Of a stretch of 64,000 nt of DNA, positions 8,848 to 17,825 are shown piece by piece. Where the stretch lies: assembly GCA_919901855.1 (NCBI GenBank), contig CAKKQC010000030.1:1-64000 (forward strand), in the 5' to 3' direction. Source of the stretch: a bacterium (GTDB lineage Bacteria; Oederibacteriota; CAKKQC01). Positions within the stretch are counted from its first letter, which is position 1, and each line of letters opens with the position of its first letter. The notes under the pieces were generated by a model. That model saw only the letters and a list, made by a program, of their open reading frames with translations, was not told where the DNA came from and made no database searches. The translations under genes and the position numbers were made by a program.

Positions 8848-10892
8848 TCGCCCATCTCCTTGAGGGTGGCGTTCCCCCACGTCGCGGGGTGGTCGAGCCC
8901 GGCCTCGCCCCGCGTGATCGCCCAGAACGCGGACTCCTGCCGGGCGCCGCGCTGGAGGTGGACGATGACGTTGAGCCCAATGCGGACCTCGGGCCGCGGC
9001 TGGACGCCGACGGCGGCCCACGGGATCAGGGCCTCGAGGCCCCATCCGGGCTTCGCGAGCTTGAGCGAGGTCCCCTTCGAGGTCGAGAGCGCCGTCTTCG
9101 CCACGGACGACGCCACCTCGACCGGCGGGAACCCGATCACGGTTTCCTTCAGGGCGTCGCCGTCGTGGTGCACGGCGATGGCGACCGCGGACCGGCCAGT
9201 CGTCCCGCCGCCCCGCGGCAGGAGGGCGATGTGCAGGGACGAGGGCGTGTACCCCGCGCCGCGCGCGCCGGAGCCGTCGATCAGGACCTCGACGAAGTCC
9301 GCGTCGCGCCAGTAGACCCGCGGGTCCAGGAGCTCGACGGATTCGTCGTCCGGCGCGGACACGCCGATCACGAGCCCGCGGTCGTTCCAGCCGGCGCGGA
9401 CGGTGACGGGGGTGCGCGGATCGAGATCCTGGTCCGTCTTCAGCAGGCGGAGCTGGAACGCGTTCGGGGGCCAGTCCCCGAGCTCGCCGTCGATCGTGAT
9501 GGACGGCGGCACCCGGCCGATCCCCTGTTTGGGCGGCTCCGTCGCGAACCGGTCGGAGTCGTAGTACGCCGGGGCCTCGGCGGGAGTCGCGAGGTCCCGG
9601 TGGTGCTGCTGGGCCAGCCCGTTCGCCTCGCGGGCCGCCTTCACCACGATCTCGCGCGGCGCGGCGGCCCCGTCCAGGAGGCCGAAGGCTTCCGCCGGGT
9701 TGTCCCGGTACCCGGTCCAGCCGAACCCGACGACGAAGGGCAGGGACGCGCTGCCGAGCACGCCGCGCCGGACCGCCTCGCCCATGCCTTCCGGCGTCTG
9801 CACGACCGCGTCGCCGGTCCCCGTGCCGAGCTTCTCCCCGAACTCCAGGATCAGGATCGGCCGGCGGGTCTTCTCGTAGATCTCCTCGAAGTACCGGCGG
9901 GGCAGACGCCCGTCATGGCTCCAGACCGCGAAGGTGAGAACGTCGACGTAGAGCGCGAGCGGATGGATGACCGAGAGGGGCATCCCGGGATCGAGGAGTG
10001 GTCCGAGGTTGAGATAGTTCGGAAACCGGTTCTTGACCTCCTGCTGGACCCGCATGCCATACTCGGTCATGAGCTTGAGCGCGAAGGCTTCCCCGTCGGC
10101 GTCGATCTGCTCGTACTCGTCCCACGGAGAGCGCGCGAGGAGGTCCTCGAAACTCCGCGCCCACGGGAACCGTAGTTTAAGGAGCTTGAGGTCGTTGCGG
10201 CACTGATCGCGCACGACGGTCACGAGCTTGCGCTTCGAGAACGAGTCCGCGCGCATGGCCGAGTAGGCGAGGACGAGGGCCCGCGGCGAGGCGACGGGCC
10301 GGGCCTCCCAGAGGATGCCCGCGACCTCCTTCGAGTCCTTGAGCGGCCCCGAGAGCGCCTGGCACGCGCTGCTCACCTGCGCGACCGAGCCGTCGAAGAC
10401 CCCCTGGGTCAATCCGGCGCTGTACTTGTCGAGGGAGAGGTTCGCGATCGCCGGGACCTTGTCCGCGAGCGGCAGCCAGCCCGGGAGGTCGGCGCCGTAC
10501 CCGAGCCCCGTGAACCCCCAGTCGAGCGTCCACTGGACCGCCCGGGGCATGAACGACGCGGGGTCCGCGTCGCGGGAGTCGGGCGCCGCGAGGTTTACGA
10601 ACCGCATGAAGACCCGGGTGCCCGCCGGCGACACGTACCACCAGCGCTCGCCCTGGTAGCCGGGGTCCTTGAGGCGCGCGGCGATGAACCCGATCTTGTT
10701 GAGCCACTTCCATATCAGGGTCGTCTGCGCCCGCTCGAGGTGCCAGTAGCCGCTCGTGCCCGCATGCTCGGTGACCTTCTCCTTGCATCCGCCGCACCCG
10801 GTCAGGAGGAGCGCGGCGACCAGAATGACCCGGTGGCTCGGGCGAAGGCATGGCCGTGACGCCAATCGGGAGCGGACGTTTCCGTGGGGCAC
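8844..10892 (-). CDS. Lipoprotein with glycoside-hydrolase-like barrel and C-terminal CBM9-like domain
   Basis: A 682-residue lipoprotein: a short basic N-terminus, hydrophobic stretch VILVAALLLTG and lipobox cysteine near residue 33. Residues ~60-480 look like a TIM-barrel glycoside hydrolase of the agarase-like type (FVNLAAPDSRDADP, RAVQWTLDWGFTGLGYGADLPGW, RPILILEFGEKLG); catalytic acids are not certain. Residues ~490-680 match the CBM9/DOMON-like pattern (ITIDGELGDWPP, VTVRAGWNDRGLVIGVSAPDD, DADFVEVLIDG). GTG 10892 is chosen because it precedes a good lipoprotein signal and has TACACT/CACTAT 7-9 nt upstream; TTG at 10865 would also give a complete signal sequence. It overlaps the next gene by GTGA. 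Confidence 0.75.
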   Translation of the reverse strand: MPHGNVRSRLASRPCLRPSHRVILVAALLLTGCGGCKEKVTEHAGTSGYWHLERAQTTLIWKWLNKIGFIAARLKDPGYQGERWWYVSPAGTRVFMRFVNLAAPDSRDADPASFMPRAVQWTLDWGFTGLGYGADLPGWLPLADKVPAIANLSLDKYSAGLTQGVFDGSVAQVSSACQALSGPLKDSKEVAGILWEARPVASPRALVLAYSAMRADSFSKRKLVTVVRDQCRNDLKLLKLRFPWARSFEDLLARSPWDEYEQIDADGEAFALKLMTEYGMRVQQEVKNRFPNYLNLGPLLDPGMPLSVIHPLALYVDVLTFAVWSHDGRLPRRYFEEIYEKTRRPILILEFGEKLGTGTGDAVVQTPEGMGEAVRRGVLGSASLPFVVGFGWTGYRDNPAEAFGLLDGAAAPREIVVKAAREANGLAQQHHRDLATPAEAPAYYDSDRFATEPPKQGIGRVPPSITIDGELGDWPPNAFQLRLLKTDQDLDPRTPVTVRAGWNDRGLVIGVSAPDDESVELLDPRVYWRDADFVEVLIDGSGARGAGYTPSSLHIALLPRGGGTTGRSAVAIAVHHDGDALKETVIGFPPVEVASSVAKTALSTSKGTSLKLAKPGWGLEALIPWAAVGVQPRPEVRIGLNVIVHLQRGARQESAFWAITRGEAGLDHPATWGNATLKEMGE

Positions 10893-10957
10893 TTGCCTGA
10901 TAGTGTACCGTGCCGTCCGCGACTCGGGGAGGGGGCTCCCCCGGGCCTCAAGGAGCA

Positions 10958-11842
10958 TCAGAAATGAAGGAGGAACGAGACCTGGTGCCGGGTGCCGATC
11001 GAGTCGGGGTCGAAGGTGAAGGCATAGTCGAGCTCGTAAGGCTTCAGGACGTAGCTGGCTCCCGCCGCCGGCCGGCCGTCGTTCCACCCCGCCCGGACCG
11101 CCGCCATGGGTACCGCCCAGAACTCCGCCCCCGCGTGGAATGCCATCGTCGGCTGGTCCGGCCGCGAGACGGCGTCGGCCGCGATGAGCAGGCGGTCACG
11201 CCAGCCGCGCCACGCCACCCCGCCGCCCACCGCGCGCGCCGGCGTGTCGGTCGCCCCGCCCTTCCAGGCCACGGAGCCCGCCGCGTTCTCGATCGTCGCC
11301 GCCACCCACAGGTCCTCGGCGAGGAACGGCTGGAACAGCGCCCCCAGGTCGGCGGCGAACCCGCTGGCGGCGGCGTCGAAGACCGACTCGCGTAGGAGCT
11401 TGACCGTGAGACCCGCGCGGAGCTGGTAGAGCGGCGCCCAGCCGCCCGAGACCAGCAGCGCGTCGGCCGCGCTCGACGAGGTCTCCGTCACGGTCCCCTG
11501 GTCGTCCACGCGCTCGAGCCCCGATATCGACCGCCGGATCCACGTGAGCGCATAGGTCCCGGCGCGATCGGACTGCCAGGCGCCGGACAGCGAGGCGGTG
11601 GTCCGGCCCATGGACTGCAGGGAGAGCATGGAACCGACCTCCCACGTCTCGGCGCCGACGGCGGAGAGCGCGGCGGGATTCCAGTAGCCGGCGTGGACGT
11701 CCCGGGCGGCGGCGCGGGCCGCGCCCCCCATTCCGAGCCAGCGGGCGCCGACGCCGTCCTGGAGCCATGAGGCCCCCCCGGTCGCCGCGGGTGCCGGCGA
11801 GGCGAAGTTCAGCGCGGCGAGTGCCAGCCAAGCCAGGCGCAT
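10958..11842 (-). CDS. PorV/PorQ-type outer-membrane beta-barrel protein
   Basis: A 294-residue protein with a signal peptide (MRLAWLALAALNFASPAPA). The family signature LGMGGAARAAARDVHAGYWNPAALS follows at about 36-60, as in PorV/PorQ (UPF0164) barrels. Alternating hydrophobic strands fill the rest, and the last residue is Phe (VSFLLHF), the usual signal for the outer-membrane insertion machinery. PorV proteins are partners of type IX secretion in Bacteroidota, but relatives are common elsewhere with unknown partners. It heads the run of minus-strand secreted proteins down to rhs. A TAGTTTAGT-type AT-rich patch lies 6-9 nt before the start. Confidence 0.8.
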   Translation of the reverse strand: MRLAWLALAALNFASPAPAATGGASWLQDGVGARWLGMGGAARAAARDVHAGYWNPAALSAVGAETWEVGSMLSLQSMGRTTASLSGAWQSDRAGTYALTWIRRSISGLERVDDQGTVTETSSSAADALLVSGGWAPLYQLRAGLTVKLLRESVFDAAASGFAADLGALFQPFLAEDLWVAATIENAAGSVAWKGGATDTPARAVGGGVAWRGWRDRLLIAADAVSRPDQPTMAFHAGAEFWAVPMAAVRAGWNDGRPAAGASYVLKPYELDYAFTFDPDSIGTRHQVSFLLHF

Positions 11843-11877
11843 GGTGTGACTAAACTAGGACGACCGGTCCATCCATG

Positions 11878-12978
11878 TCAACCCCCCCGGAGCAGCCCCC
11901 CCAGAAAGGCCCGGGTCCCCGCCGCCACGGCCCCGTCCGTGAACCGGCGGAGGGCCCGTAGCCGCAACTCCGCGGGGGGGCGCCGGCCCACCACCGACCG
12001 GAGCCTCGCCGCGAGCCCCGGAACGTCACCCTCCCGGAAGACCAGCGACCGGCGGCCGAGGACGGCCGGGATCTCGCCCGAGGACGACCCAATAGCCCAC
12101 CGGCCGGAGGCGAAAGCCTCGGCCAGGACGCGCCCGAATTGCTCCTTCCACGCCGGAGTCGTTCGCGACGGCAGGACGAGGACGTCGAGGGCGCCCATGA
12201 CGACCCCGATCCGCTCCCGCGGCACGGCGGGCAGGAAGAGCGCCCGGTCCCCGAGACCCGCCGCCGCCGCCCGCAGCGCACCCTCGTTAGGGCCGCTCCC
12301 GACGACGGCGACGCGAAGGCCGGGAACCCGGGCCGCAGCGTGCAAGAGGGTCTCGATCCCCTTCTCGGGGATCAGGCGCCCGACGTAGCCCGCGATGGCG
12401 CCTTCGCGCGGCCAGCCCAACGCGCGCCGGCACGCCGCCCGCGGACGGGGCCGGAATACCGCGGGATCGAATCCGTACTGCGGCAGCACCGCGACCGGCC
12501 GGCGGAAGCCGTGCCCGCGCAGCACGCGCGCCGCCTCGCCGTTCCCCGCGATCGCCCCCGCGGCGCGTCCCAGCACGGAGGCGAGCAGGCGGCCCTGCGG
12601 CCAGCGGTACCCGCGCCGGATGTTCTCCCACGTGTAGAACGCGAAGGGCACGCGGAGCGAAGTTGCCGCGCCCATCGCGCGCCAGCACGCGATCCCGTAC
12701 GGCTCTTCCTCGGCGTACACGAGGTCGGGGCGGAACGCCGCGATCCTTCGGGTCAGCCCCAGCGGCGTCCAGCGCGCCAGCCGGCCGGCCGCGAAGCCGC
12801 GGACGACTTCCACGCGAAGCCGCGCCGCTCGTCCCGCCCGGGCGCGGACCAGCCGGCCCGCTTCCGGCCACGCGGGCGGGACAAGGAGCAGAACCTCCCA
12901 ACCGGCGCCCGCGACGAGCTCCCACTTGCGCCGGTGCGACGGCTCGACGGCGCTGTGCGAGAGGACCGCTATGCGCAT
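11878..12978 (-). CDS. GT4-type glycosyltransferase
   Basis: A 366-residue protein starting MRIAVLSHSAVEPSHRRKWE. It has a two-Rossmann GT-B layout: an N-terminal acceptor half, then IAGYVGRLIPEKGIETLLHAA, VVGSGPNEGALR and the nucleotide-sugar site AWKEQFGRVLAEAFASGRWAIGSSSGEIPAVL, with the E-x7-E type pattern of family GT4. It probably transfers a sugar to a glycan or small acceptor at the cytoplasmic membrane. It lies 41 bp downstream of the prepilin gene on the same strand. The divergent glycosyltransferase at 13641 shares the AWKEQF...SGEIP segment, so the two are likely paralogues. Confidence 0.85.
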   Translation of the reverse strand: MRIAVLSHSAVEPSHRRKWELVAGAGWEVLLLVPPAWPEAGRLVRARAGRAARLRVEVVRGFAAGRLARWTPLGLTRRIAAFRPDLVYAEEEPYGIACWRAMGAATSLRVPFAFYTWENIRRGYRWPQGRLLASVLGRAAGAIAGNGEAARVLRGHGFRRPVAVLPQYGFDPAVFRPRPRAACRRALGWPREGAIAGYVGRLIPEKGIETLLHAAARVPGLRVAVVGSGPNEGALRAAAAGLGDRALFLPAVPRERIGVVMGALDVLVLPSRTTPAWKEQFGRVLAEAFASGRWAIGSSSGEIPAVLGRRSLVFREGDVPGLAARLRSVVGRRPPAELRLRALRRFTDGAVAAGTRAFLGGLLRGG

Positions 12979-13019
12979 CGGACGGGCCGGATGACGCGTG
13001 GCGGCGGTCACCGGTCCGG

Positions 13020-13538
13020 TCAGGGCGTGAACGGGACCGCGTCGACAGGAGGGTACTTCAGCGGCCCCTCGAACATCCCGAGGGGCGCGATGATCCGGTA
13101 AAGCTCGAGCCCGCCGTCGCGGTCGAGGTCGCCGATCGCGCTGACCTCGAACCCGGTAGCCCACCCCGTCACCTGGTACTGGACGAGCACCGGGGTCTTG
13201 GACGGCGCCCACTGGATCTCGTCGAACCCCGGGGCCGGCCTAGGCCAGTCCCGGGGCGACCGCATCGGAATCTGGGCCGGGTAGGGGCCGATGTTCGGCC
13301 ACGACCCGCCCTGCGGCCCGTTGGACTGCACGATAATGTAGAGCCGGCGCAGGTCCTGCTCGTTCATCTGGCGGTACGCCTTGGCCGCCATGACGGCGGT
13401 GGCCTTGGCCCAATTCTTGATCCAGCTCGACACCATGATCATGAGGATGCCCATGATGACCAGCACGACCATCATCTCGACGAGGGTGAAGCCCCGCTCC
13501 CCCCGCGTGCCCGGGCCGCCCCTGCGGAATCGTCCCAT
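13020..13538 (-). CDS. Type IV pilin/pseudopilin-like protein
   Basis: A 172-residue protein with a classic class III signal. A basic 16-residue leader ends ERG, cleavage falls before F17, and the mature start is FTLVEMMVVLVIMGILMIMV with Glu at +5, which prepilin peptidase and pilus assembly need. After the N-terminal helix is a soluble domain with Asp-rich IGDLDRDGGLELY near the C-terminus, as in GspG/GspH-like pseudopilins with calcium sites. No pilus or type II secretion genes are nearby. A TAACAT hexamer lies 8 nt before the ATG. Confidence 0.85.
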   Translation of the reverse strand: MGRFRRGGPGTRGERGFTLVEMMVVLVIMGILMIMVSSWIKNWAKATAVMAAKAYRQMNEQDLRRLYIIVQSNGPQGGSWPNIGPYPAQIPMRSPRDWPRPAPGFDEIQWAPSKTPVLVQYQVTGWATGFEVSAIGDLDRDGGLELYRIIAPLGMFEGPLKYPPVDAVPFTP

Positions 13539-13640
13539 GGTTCCCTATGTTAGCAAGGGCCCACGCACTTCCGCTCCGCCCCAACGCCGCGGTCGCGGTT
13601 GCCCCCGGAGGGCGGAATCGCCTACGCTGACATCTGGAAC

Positions 13641-14801
13641 GTGAAGATCTTCTTCCTCTGGCACGCGGCGGCCGACCCGAACAACCATCCCCTGTTCGAC
13701 GCCATGCTCCGCGCCCGGAACCTGGAGATCCGGGTCCTGACCCTGCCCGGCGTCGAGGACCGCCAGGTCCGCTGGCGGCTGGCGCAGCCCGTCGAGCGCC
13801 GGAATCCCGCCACCGGCTCCCGCTACCGGATCGTGCCCGGCCGCGCGGTGTCGGCGGCAAGCCTCGGCCACCACTGGTACACCGACCTGCCAAAGCACCT
13901 GCGCGAGTTCCGGCCCGACCTCATCCACCTGGCGACCGGCGAGGCCGCGATGGCCGTCGCGGTGGAAATGGCGGCGGCGCGCCGCGTCTTCGCCCCGCGG
14001 GCGAGACTTCTTATTCATATAGTCCAGAATCTCCTCGTCGACTACCGCTGGCCATGGCCGCTCCTCGAGCGCTGGGTCCTGCGCCAGGTCGACGGCGCCG
14101 TCGCGTACAGCCCCGGCGCCGAGTGGCTCCTGCGCCGGCGGGGCTTCGGGAAGAGGATATGGGTCCAGCCCTTCGGCGTCGACGCCCGGCTATTCCGGCC
14201 GCGGCGCCTCCCCCCCAGGCGGTTCGGTCTGGCTACGGGGGTGCCGGTCATCGGCTGGGTCGGCCGCATCTTTCTCGGCAAGGGGCTCCACCTCCTGCTC
14301 GAAGCTTCCGCGCGGATGAAGCGGAATCACCAGATTCTCGTCGTCGGCGACGGCCCCCGGCGCGATGCCGAGCACGCCCGCGCCGCCCGGCTCGGGATCG
14401 CGGCGCGCGTACGCTGGGCGGGACCGGTCTCGCTGGCCCGCATCCCCGACTGCTACGCCGCCATGGACGTCTACACGCATCCGGGCGTGTCCCGGCCGGC
14501 GGACATGCCCGCGTGGAAGGAGCAGTTCGCGCGCACTCTCCCCGAGGCCATGCTCACGGGGCTCCCGGTCGTGGGCACGCGGTCGGGCGAGATTCCGTGG
14601 GTCGTCGGCGACGGCGGGATCATCGTGCCCGAGCGCGACCCCGCGGCATTGGCGCGCGCCCTCGACCGGCTCATGGGGTCGGCGGCGCTCCGGCGCCAGC
14701 TGGGCGGCTTCGGCCGCGCCCGGGCCCTTGAGCACTTCACCTTCGACGCGGCCGCGGCCGGGCTGGTCCGGATCTGGCGCGAGGCTCTGGCGAACCGATG
14801 A
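13641..14801 (+). CDS. GT4-type glycosyltransferase
   Basis: A 386-residue GT-B enzyme. Segments include VIGWVGRIFLGKGLHLLLEAS, ILVVGDGPRRDAEHAR, MDVYTHPGVSRPADMPAWKEQF and GLPVVGTRSGEIPWVVGDGGI, the C-terminal donor-binding half of GT4 enzymes. GTG 13641 is chosen because homologous proteins begin with a hydrophobic strand like VKIFFLWHAA; the frame stays open upstream to TTG 13599, with GGAGG just after that codon, so the start is uncertain. The stop overlaps the next gene's ATG by 4 bp, so it is coupled to the uroporphyrinogen-decarboxylase-like gene. The acceptor is unknown. Confidence 0.8.
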   Translation: MKIFFLWHAAADPNNHPLFDAMLRARNLEIRVLTLPGVEDRQVRWRLAQPVERRNPATGSRYRIVPGRAVSAASLGHHWYTDLPKHLREFRPDLIHLATGEAAMAVAVEMAAARRVFAPRARLLIHIVQNLLVDYRWPWPLLERWVLRQVDGAVAYSPGAEWLLRRRGFGKRIWVQPFGVDARLFRPRRLPPRRFGLATGVPVIGWVGRIFLGKGLHLLLEASARMKRNHQILVVGDGPRRDAEHARAARLGIAARVRWAGPVSLARIPDCYAAMDVYTHPGVSRPADMPAWKEQFARTLPEAMLTGLPVVGTRSGEIPWVVGDGGIIVPERDPAALARALDRLMGSAALRRQLGGFGRARALEHFTFDAAAAGLVRIWREALANR

Positions 14802-16042
14802 TGGCGACATCGCACGATCGTCTGATCGTGCGCGGCCTCTCGCTCCGGGTCGCCGAGGTCGCCGCGCTCCCCGGGCACGCGCAGACGCGCGAGCGGTGGA
14901 CGAAGATCAATCGGCTCGAGCGCACCGGCCCCCTGGTGTGGATCAACGAGATTCCGTTCTGGGAGTTCCCGGACCACCCGGAGCTGAAGTGCGAGTGCGA
15001 GGCCGAGTTCGCCCGCGGGGTGGAATGGAGCCTGCGGGAGAAACTCTGGCACTGGACCCACGCCCGATGCGACATGGTCGTCGACCCGGTCGTGTACTCT
15101 CCCGTCGCCCGGCATGACTCGGGATACGGCATCGGCCAGCAGGAGGTTCGGGGCCGGACGGACTACGGGATGAATGCCGCCGACTACCTGCCAATCCTCC
15201 GTTCCGAAGCAGACCTCGGGAAGATCCGGACCCCCGTGATCACGCCCGATCACGCCGCCACCGACCGCGCATACGCGGCCACCTGCGAGCTCGTCGGGGA
15301 CGCGCTCCCGGTCGAGCGGCGCGGTCTCGTCACGATCTGGTTTGCGCCCTGGGACGAGCTCGTCCGGTGGTGGGGCATCACCGAACTCTATGAGGACATG
15401 ATCGAGCGGCCCGCGTTCGTCCATGCCGGCATCCGGCGCCTCATGGACGCCTGGCTCGCCCGCCTCGACCAGCTCGAGCGGCTGGGCCTGCTCTCGGTGA
15501 GCAACGGCAACCACCGGGTCGGCTCGGGCGGACTCGGGATCACGGACGAGCTCCCGCAGAAGGACTATGACGGCGTCCACGCGCGCGCGATCGACCAGTG
15601 GGGCATGTCGACCGGGCAGATATTCTCCGAGGCCTCGCCGGCCATGCACGAGGAGTTCTGCCTGCGGTACGAGCTGGAATGGCTGTCCCGGTTCGGGCTC
15701 AACGCCTACGGTTGCTGCGAGCCCCTGCACTGCAAGATGCACATCGTGCGGGCGATTCCGCGGCTGCGCCGGGTTTCCATGAGCCGGTTCATCAACATCG
15801 AGCGGGGCGCGGAGGCCGTCGGCCGGGACTTCATCTTCTCCTACAAGCCCAACCCCGGCGTCTTCGCGGGCTCGTCGTTCGACCGGGCCGAGGCGGAGCG
15901 CGAGCTGCGGCGGGTGCTCGACGCCACCCGGGATTGCCACGTGGAGCTGATCATGAAGGACATCTCCACCTGCCGGGCCGACCCGGCCCGAATCACGGCG
16001 TGGTGCGACCTGGCCGTGGATCTGGCCCGGCAATACCGCTGA
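14798..16042 (+). CDS. Uroporphyrinogen-decarboxylase-like (corrinoid methyltransferase-fold) protein
   Basis: A 414-residue protein of the URO-D/MtaA-like superfamily. It carries DYGMNAADYLPILRSEADL in the middle, and the C-terminal barrel part GCCEPLHCKMHIVRAIPRLRRVSMS contains a C-E-x-x-x-C arrangement like the zinc-cysteine sites of corrinoid methyltransferases. VNF-type haem-pathway signatures are not obvious, so a true haem enzyme is unlikely. Relatives occur as orphan proteins in environmental genomes with unknown substrates. It starts inside the 3' end of the glycosyltransferase (ATGA overlap) and lies 20 bp before the polyketide synthase operon, so it may belong to the same transcript. 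Confidence 0.7.
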   Translation: MMATSHDRLIVRGLSLRVAEVAALPGHAQTRERWTKINRLERTGPLVWINEIPFWEFPDHPELKCECEAEFARGVEWSLREKLWHWTHARCDMVVDPVVYSPVARHDSGYGIGQQEVRGRTDYGMNAADYLPILRSEADLGKIRTPVITPDHAATDRAYAATCELVGDALPVERRGLVTIWFAPWDELVRWWGITELYEDMIERPAFVHAGIRRLMDAWLARLDQLERLGLLSVSNGNHRVGSGGLGITDELPQKDYDGVHARAIDQWGMSTGQIFSEASPAMHEEFCLRYELEWLSRFGLNAYGCCEPLHCKMHIVRAIPRLRRVSMSRFINIERGAEAVGRDFIFSYKPNPGVFAGSSFDRAEAERELRRVLDATRDCHVELIMKDISTCRADPARITAWCDLAVDLARQYR

Positions 16043-16062
16043 CGTCCGCGCGCTTGGTAGAT

Positions 16063-17130
16063 ATGGACCCCGGGTCGCTCCCTGCCGTGGCCGGACTCGG
16101 GACCGCGGTGCCCCCCTTGAGGATCTCGCAGGCGGACTCACTCGCGTTCATCCTCGCGAACTTCAGAATTCGCGAGGGCACCAAGAGCCTCTACCGCCGG
16201 GTCATGTCCCACCCCGGCGTCGCGTTTCGCCATGTCGCCCTCGCCGAGCCGGCGGAGATCATGGAGACCGACCTCGACCGCATCCACGCGCGGTTTCAGC
16301 GCTGGGCGGTCACGCTCGGCGCCGAGGCGCTGACCAGGGCGCTCGCCGCCGCGGGGAAAACTCCGGAGGAGCTGGGGTTCCTCGCCACGACCACCTGCAC
16401 CGGCACCCTCTGCCCCGGCCTCTCGTCGTACCTCGCCGAGTCGTGCGGCCTCGCCCGCGGCCTGGCCGCCGTGGATCTCGTCGGGATGGGGTGCGGCGCC
16501 GCTCTGCCCGCCCTGCGCCAGGCCGACTCCTGGGTCCGCACCCACCCGCAAGGCACTGCCGCCGTCGTGGCCGCCGAGATCTGCACCGCCGCGATGTTCG
16601 ACGGCGACTCGGCCGACCTCGTTATATCGAACTCGATCTTCGGCGACGGCGCGGCCGCCGCGGTCGTCGGGGCTCCGGCGGCAGGCCGGGTCTCACCCCG
16701 GCTCGTCGATTTCGCCTCCGCCACGTACCCGGAATGGCGCGAGTCGCTCCGGTTCCGCACCGAGGGCGGCCGGCTGCGCAACGTGCTCGCCCGCGACGTG
16801 CCCGCCCGCGCGGGCGAGGCGGTGCCGGCGCTGGTCCGCGAGCTTCTGGGCCGCCACAGTCTCGCCCCCGACGGCGTCGGCCACTGGCTCCTGCACCCGG
16901 GAGGCGCGAACGTGCTCGACGCGGCCCGCGACGGGCTCGGCGTGCCCGAGGAGCGGCTCGCGGCCTCCCGCCGGATCCTCCGCGACTACGGGAACATGTC
17001 GTCGCCGAGCTGTCTCTTCGTCCTCCAGGAGGAGATCGCGACCAGCCCACCCCGGGCGGGCGAACTCGGGGTGCTCGCCGCCTTCGGGGCGGGATTCTCG
17101 GTCCACGCCGCCCTCGTCCGGTTCGAATGA
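16063..17130 (+). CDS. Type III polyketide synthase (chalcone/stilbene synthase family)
   Basis: A 355-residue ketosynthase of the usual family length. The catalytic triad is recognisable: Cys144 in LVGMGCGAALPAL, His278 in HWLLHPGG and Asn311 in YGNMSSPS. GDGAAAAVVG is the conserved loop. Such enzymes condense a fatty acyl or other CoA starter with malonyl-CoA to give alkylpyrones or alkylresorcinols in the cytoplasm. The start ATG is 20 bp after the previous stop; the 3' end overlaps the methyltransferase (ATGA). The next two genes fit methylation and oxidation of the product, a combination seen beside bacterial type III synthases. Confidence 0.9.
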   Translation: MDPGSLPAVAGLGTAVPPLRISQADSLAFILANFRIREGTKSLYRRVMSHPGVAFRHVALAEPAEIMETDLDRIHARFQRWAVTLGAEALTRALAAAGKTPEELGFLATTTCTGTLCPGLSSYLAESCGLARGLAAVDLVGMGCGAALPALRQADSWVRTHPQGTAAVVAAEICTAAMFDGDSADLVISNSIFGDGAAAAVVGAPAAGRVSPRLVDFASATYPEWRESLRFRTEGGRLRNVLARDVPARAGEAVPALVRELLGRHSLAPDGVGHWLLHPGGANVLDAARDGLGVPEERLAASRRILRDYGNMSSPSCLFVLQEEIATSPPRAGELGVLAAFGAGFSVHAALVRFE

Positions 17131-17825
17131 AACGCGTCGACACCCCCGAGCTCATGGACACCACACCGGTGCCACCGGATGAGATGGCCCGGACATTCAA
17201 CTTCCTCGAGTTCATCAACAGCTGGTTCGGCGGCAACGGCGTAATGCTCCGGAAGCTCGAGGCCTGGTCCGCGACCTGGGCCCCTGGCCACGAGATCACG
17301 ATCCTGGATGCGGGCACCGGCTCCGCCGACATCCCGGTAGCCATCGCCGCCTGGGCGCGCCGCCGAGGTTTTCGGGTCCGGATCACTGGTTTCGAGCTCG
17401 TGCACGAGGCCGCCGCCATCGCCCGCCACCGCACGTCGGGAATCCCGGGAATCGAGATAGTCGAGGGCGACGTGTTCGCCAAGCTCCGGGCCGGGGCGGC
17501 GGCGGACTACGTTATCGCGTCCCTGTTCCTCCACCACAGCCCTGCGGCGCGCCACGTCGAGGTCCTTCAGGCCTTCGACCGCGCCGCCCGGCGCGGCGTC
17601 ATCGTCTCGGATGTCGAGCGCACGCCGGCAAGCTGGACGGCCGTCTGGTTCCTCGTCCACGCCATGGCCAACCGGATCGTGCGGCACGACGGCCCCCTCT
17701 CGGTCCGCAGGGGGTTCACGTTGCCCGAACTCGGCGCGCTGGCCACCGCCGCGGGATTGGGTTACCTCCGCGCGGCCCGCGAACCATGGTTCCGGGTCAG
17801 CCTCGCCGGGGAGAAGACGCCGTGA
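17127..17825 (+). CDS. Class I SAM-dependent methyltransferase
   Basis: A 232-residue enzyme. Motif I is ILDAGTGSADIP (about 59-70); later motifs are ITGFELVHEA and IEIVEGDVF, then VIASLFLHHSP at the motif IV/post-II position. The long C-terminal part resembles UbiE/quinone-type and polyketide O/C-methyltransferases. It overlaps the polyketide synthase upstream and the flavoprotein downstream by 4 bp each, so all three are coupled. It probably methylates the pyrone or resorcinol made by the synthase. Confidence 0.85.
   Translation: MKRVDTPELMDTTPVPPDEMARTFNFLEFINSWFGGNGVMLRKLEAWSATWAPGHEITILDAGTGSADIPVAIAAWARRRGFRVRITGFELVHEAAAIARHRTSGIPGIEIVEGDVFAKLRAGAAADYVIASLFLHHSPAARHVEVLQAFDRAARRGVIVSDVERTPASWTAVWFLVHAMANRIVRHDGPLSVRRGFTLPELGALATAAGLGYLRAAREPWFRVSLAGEKTP

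Noticed and set aside
6242-8980. A 912-codon minus-strand frame through the secreted-protein genes
   Set aside because: Only its last 253 codons look like protein; the rest is Arg/Gly/Pro-rich shadow of the gene at 7132-8847.
14798-16042. True haem-pathway uroporphyrinogen decarboxylase (hemE)
   Set aside because: The hemE N-terminal signature is missing and no haem genes are nearby; the protein fits the wider URO-D-like group.
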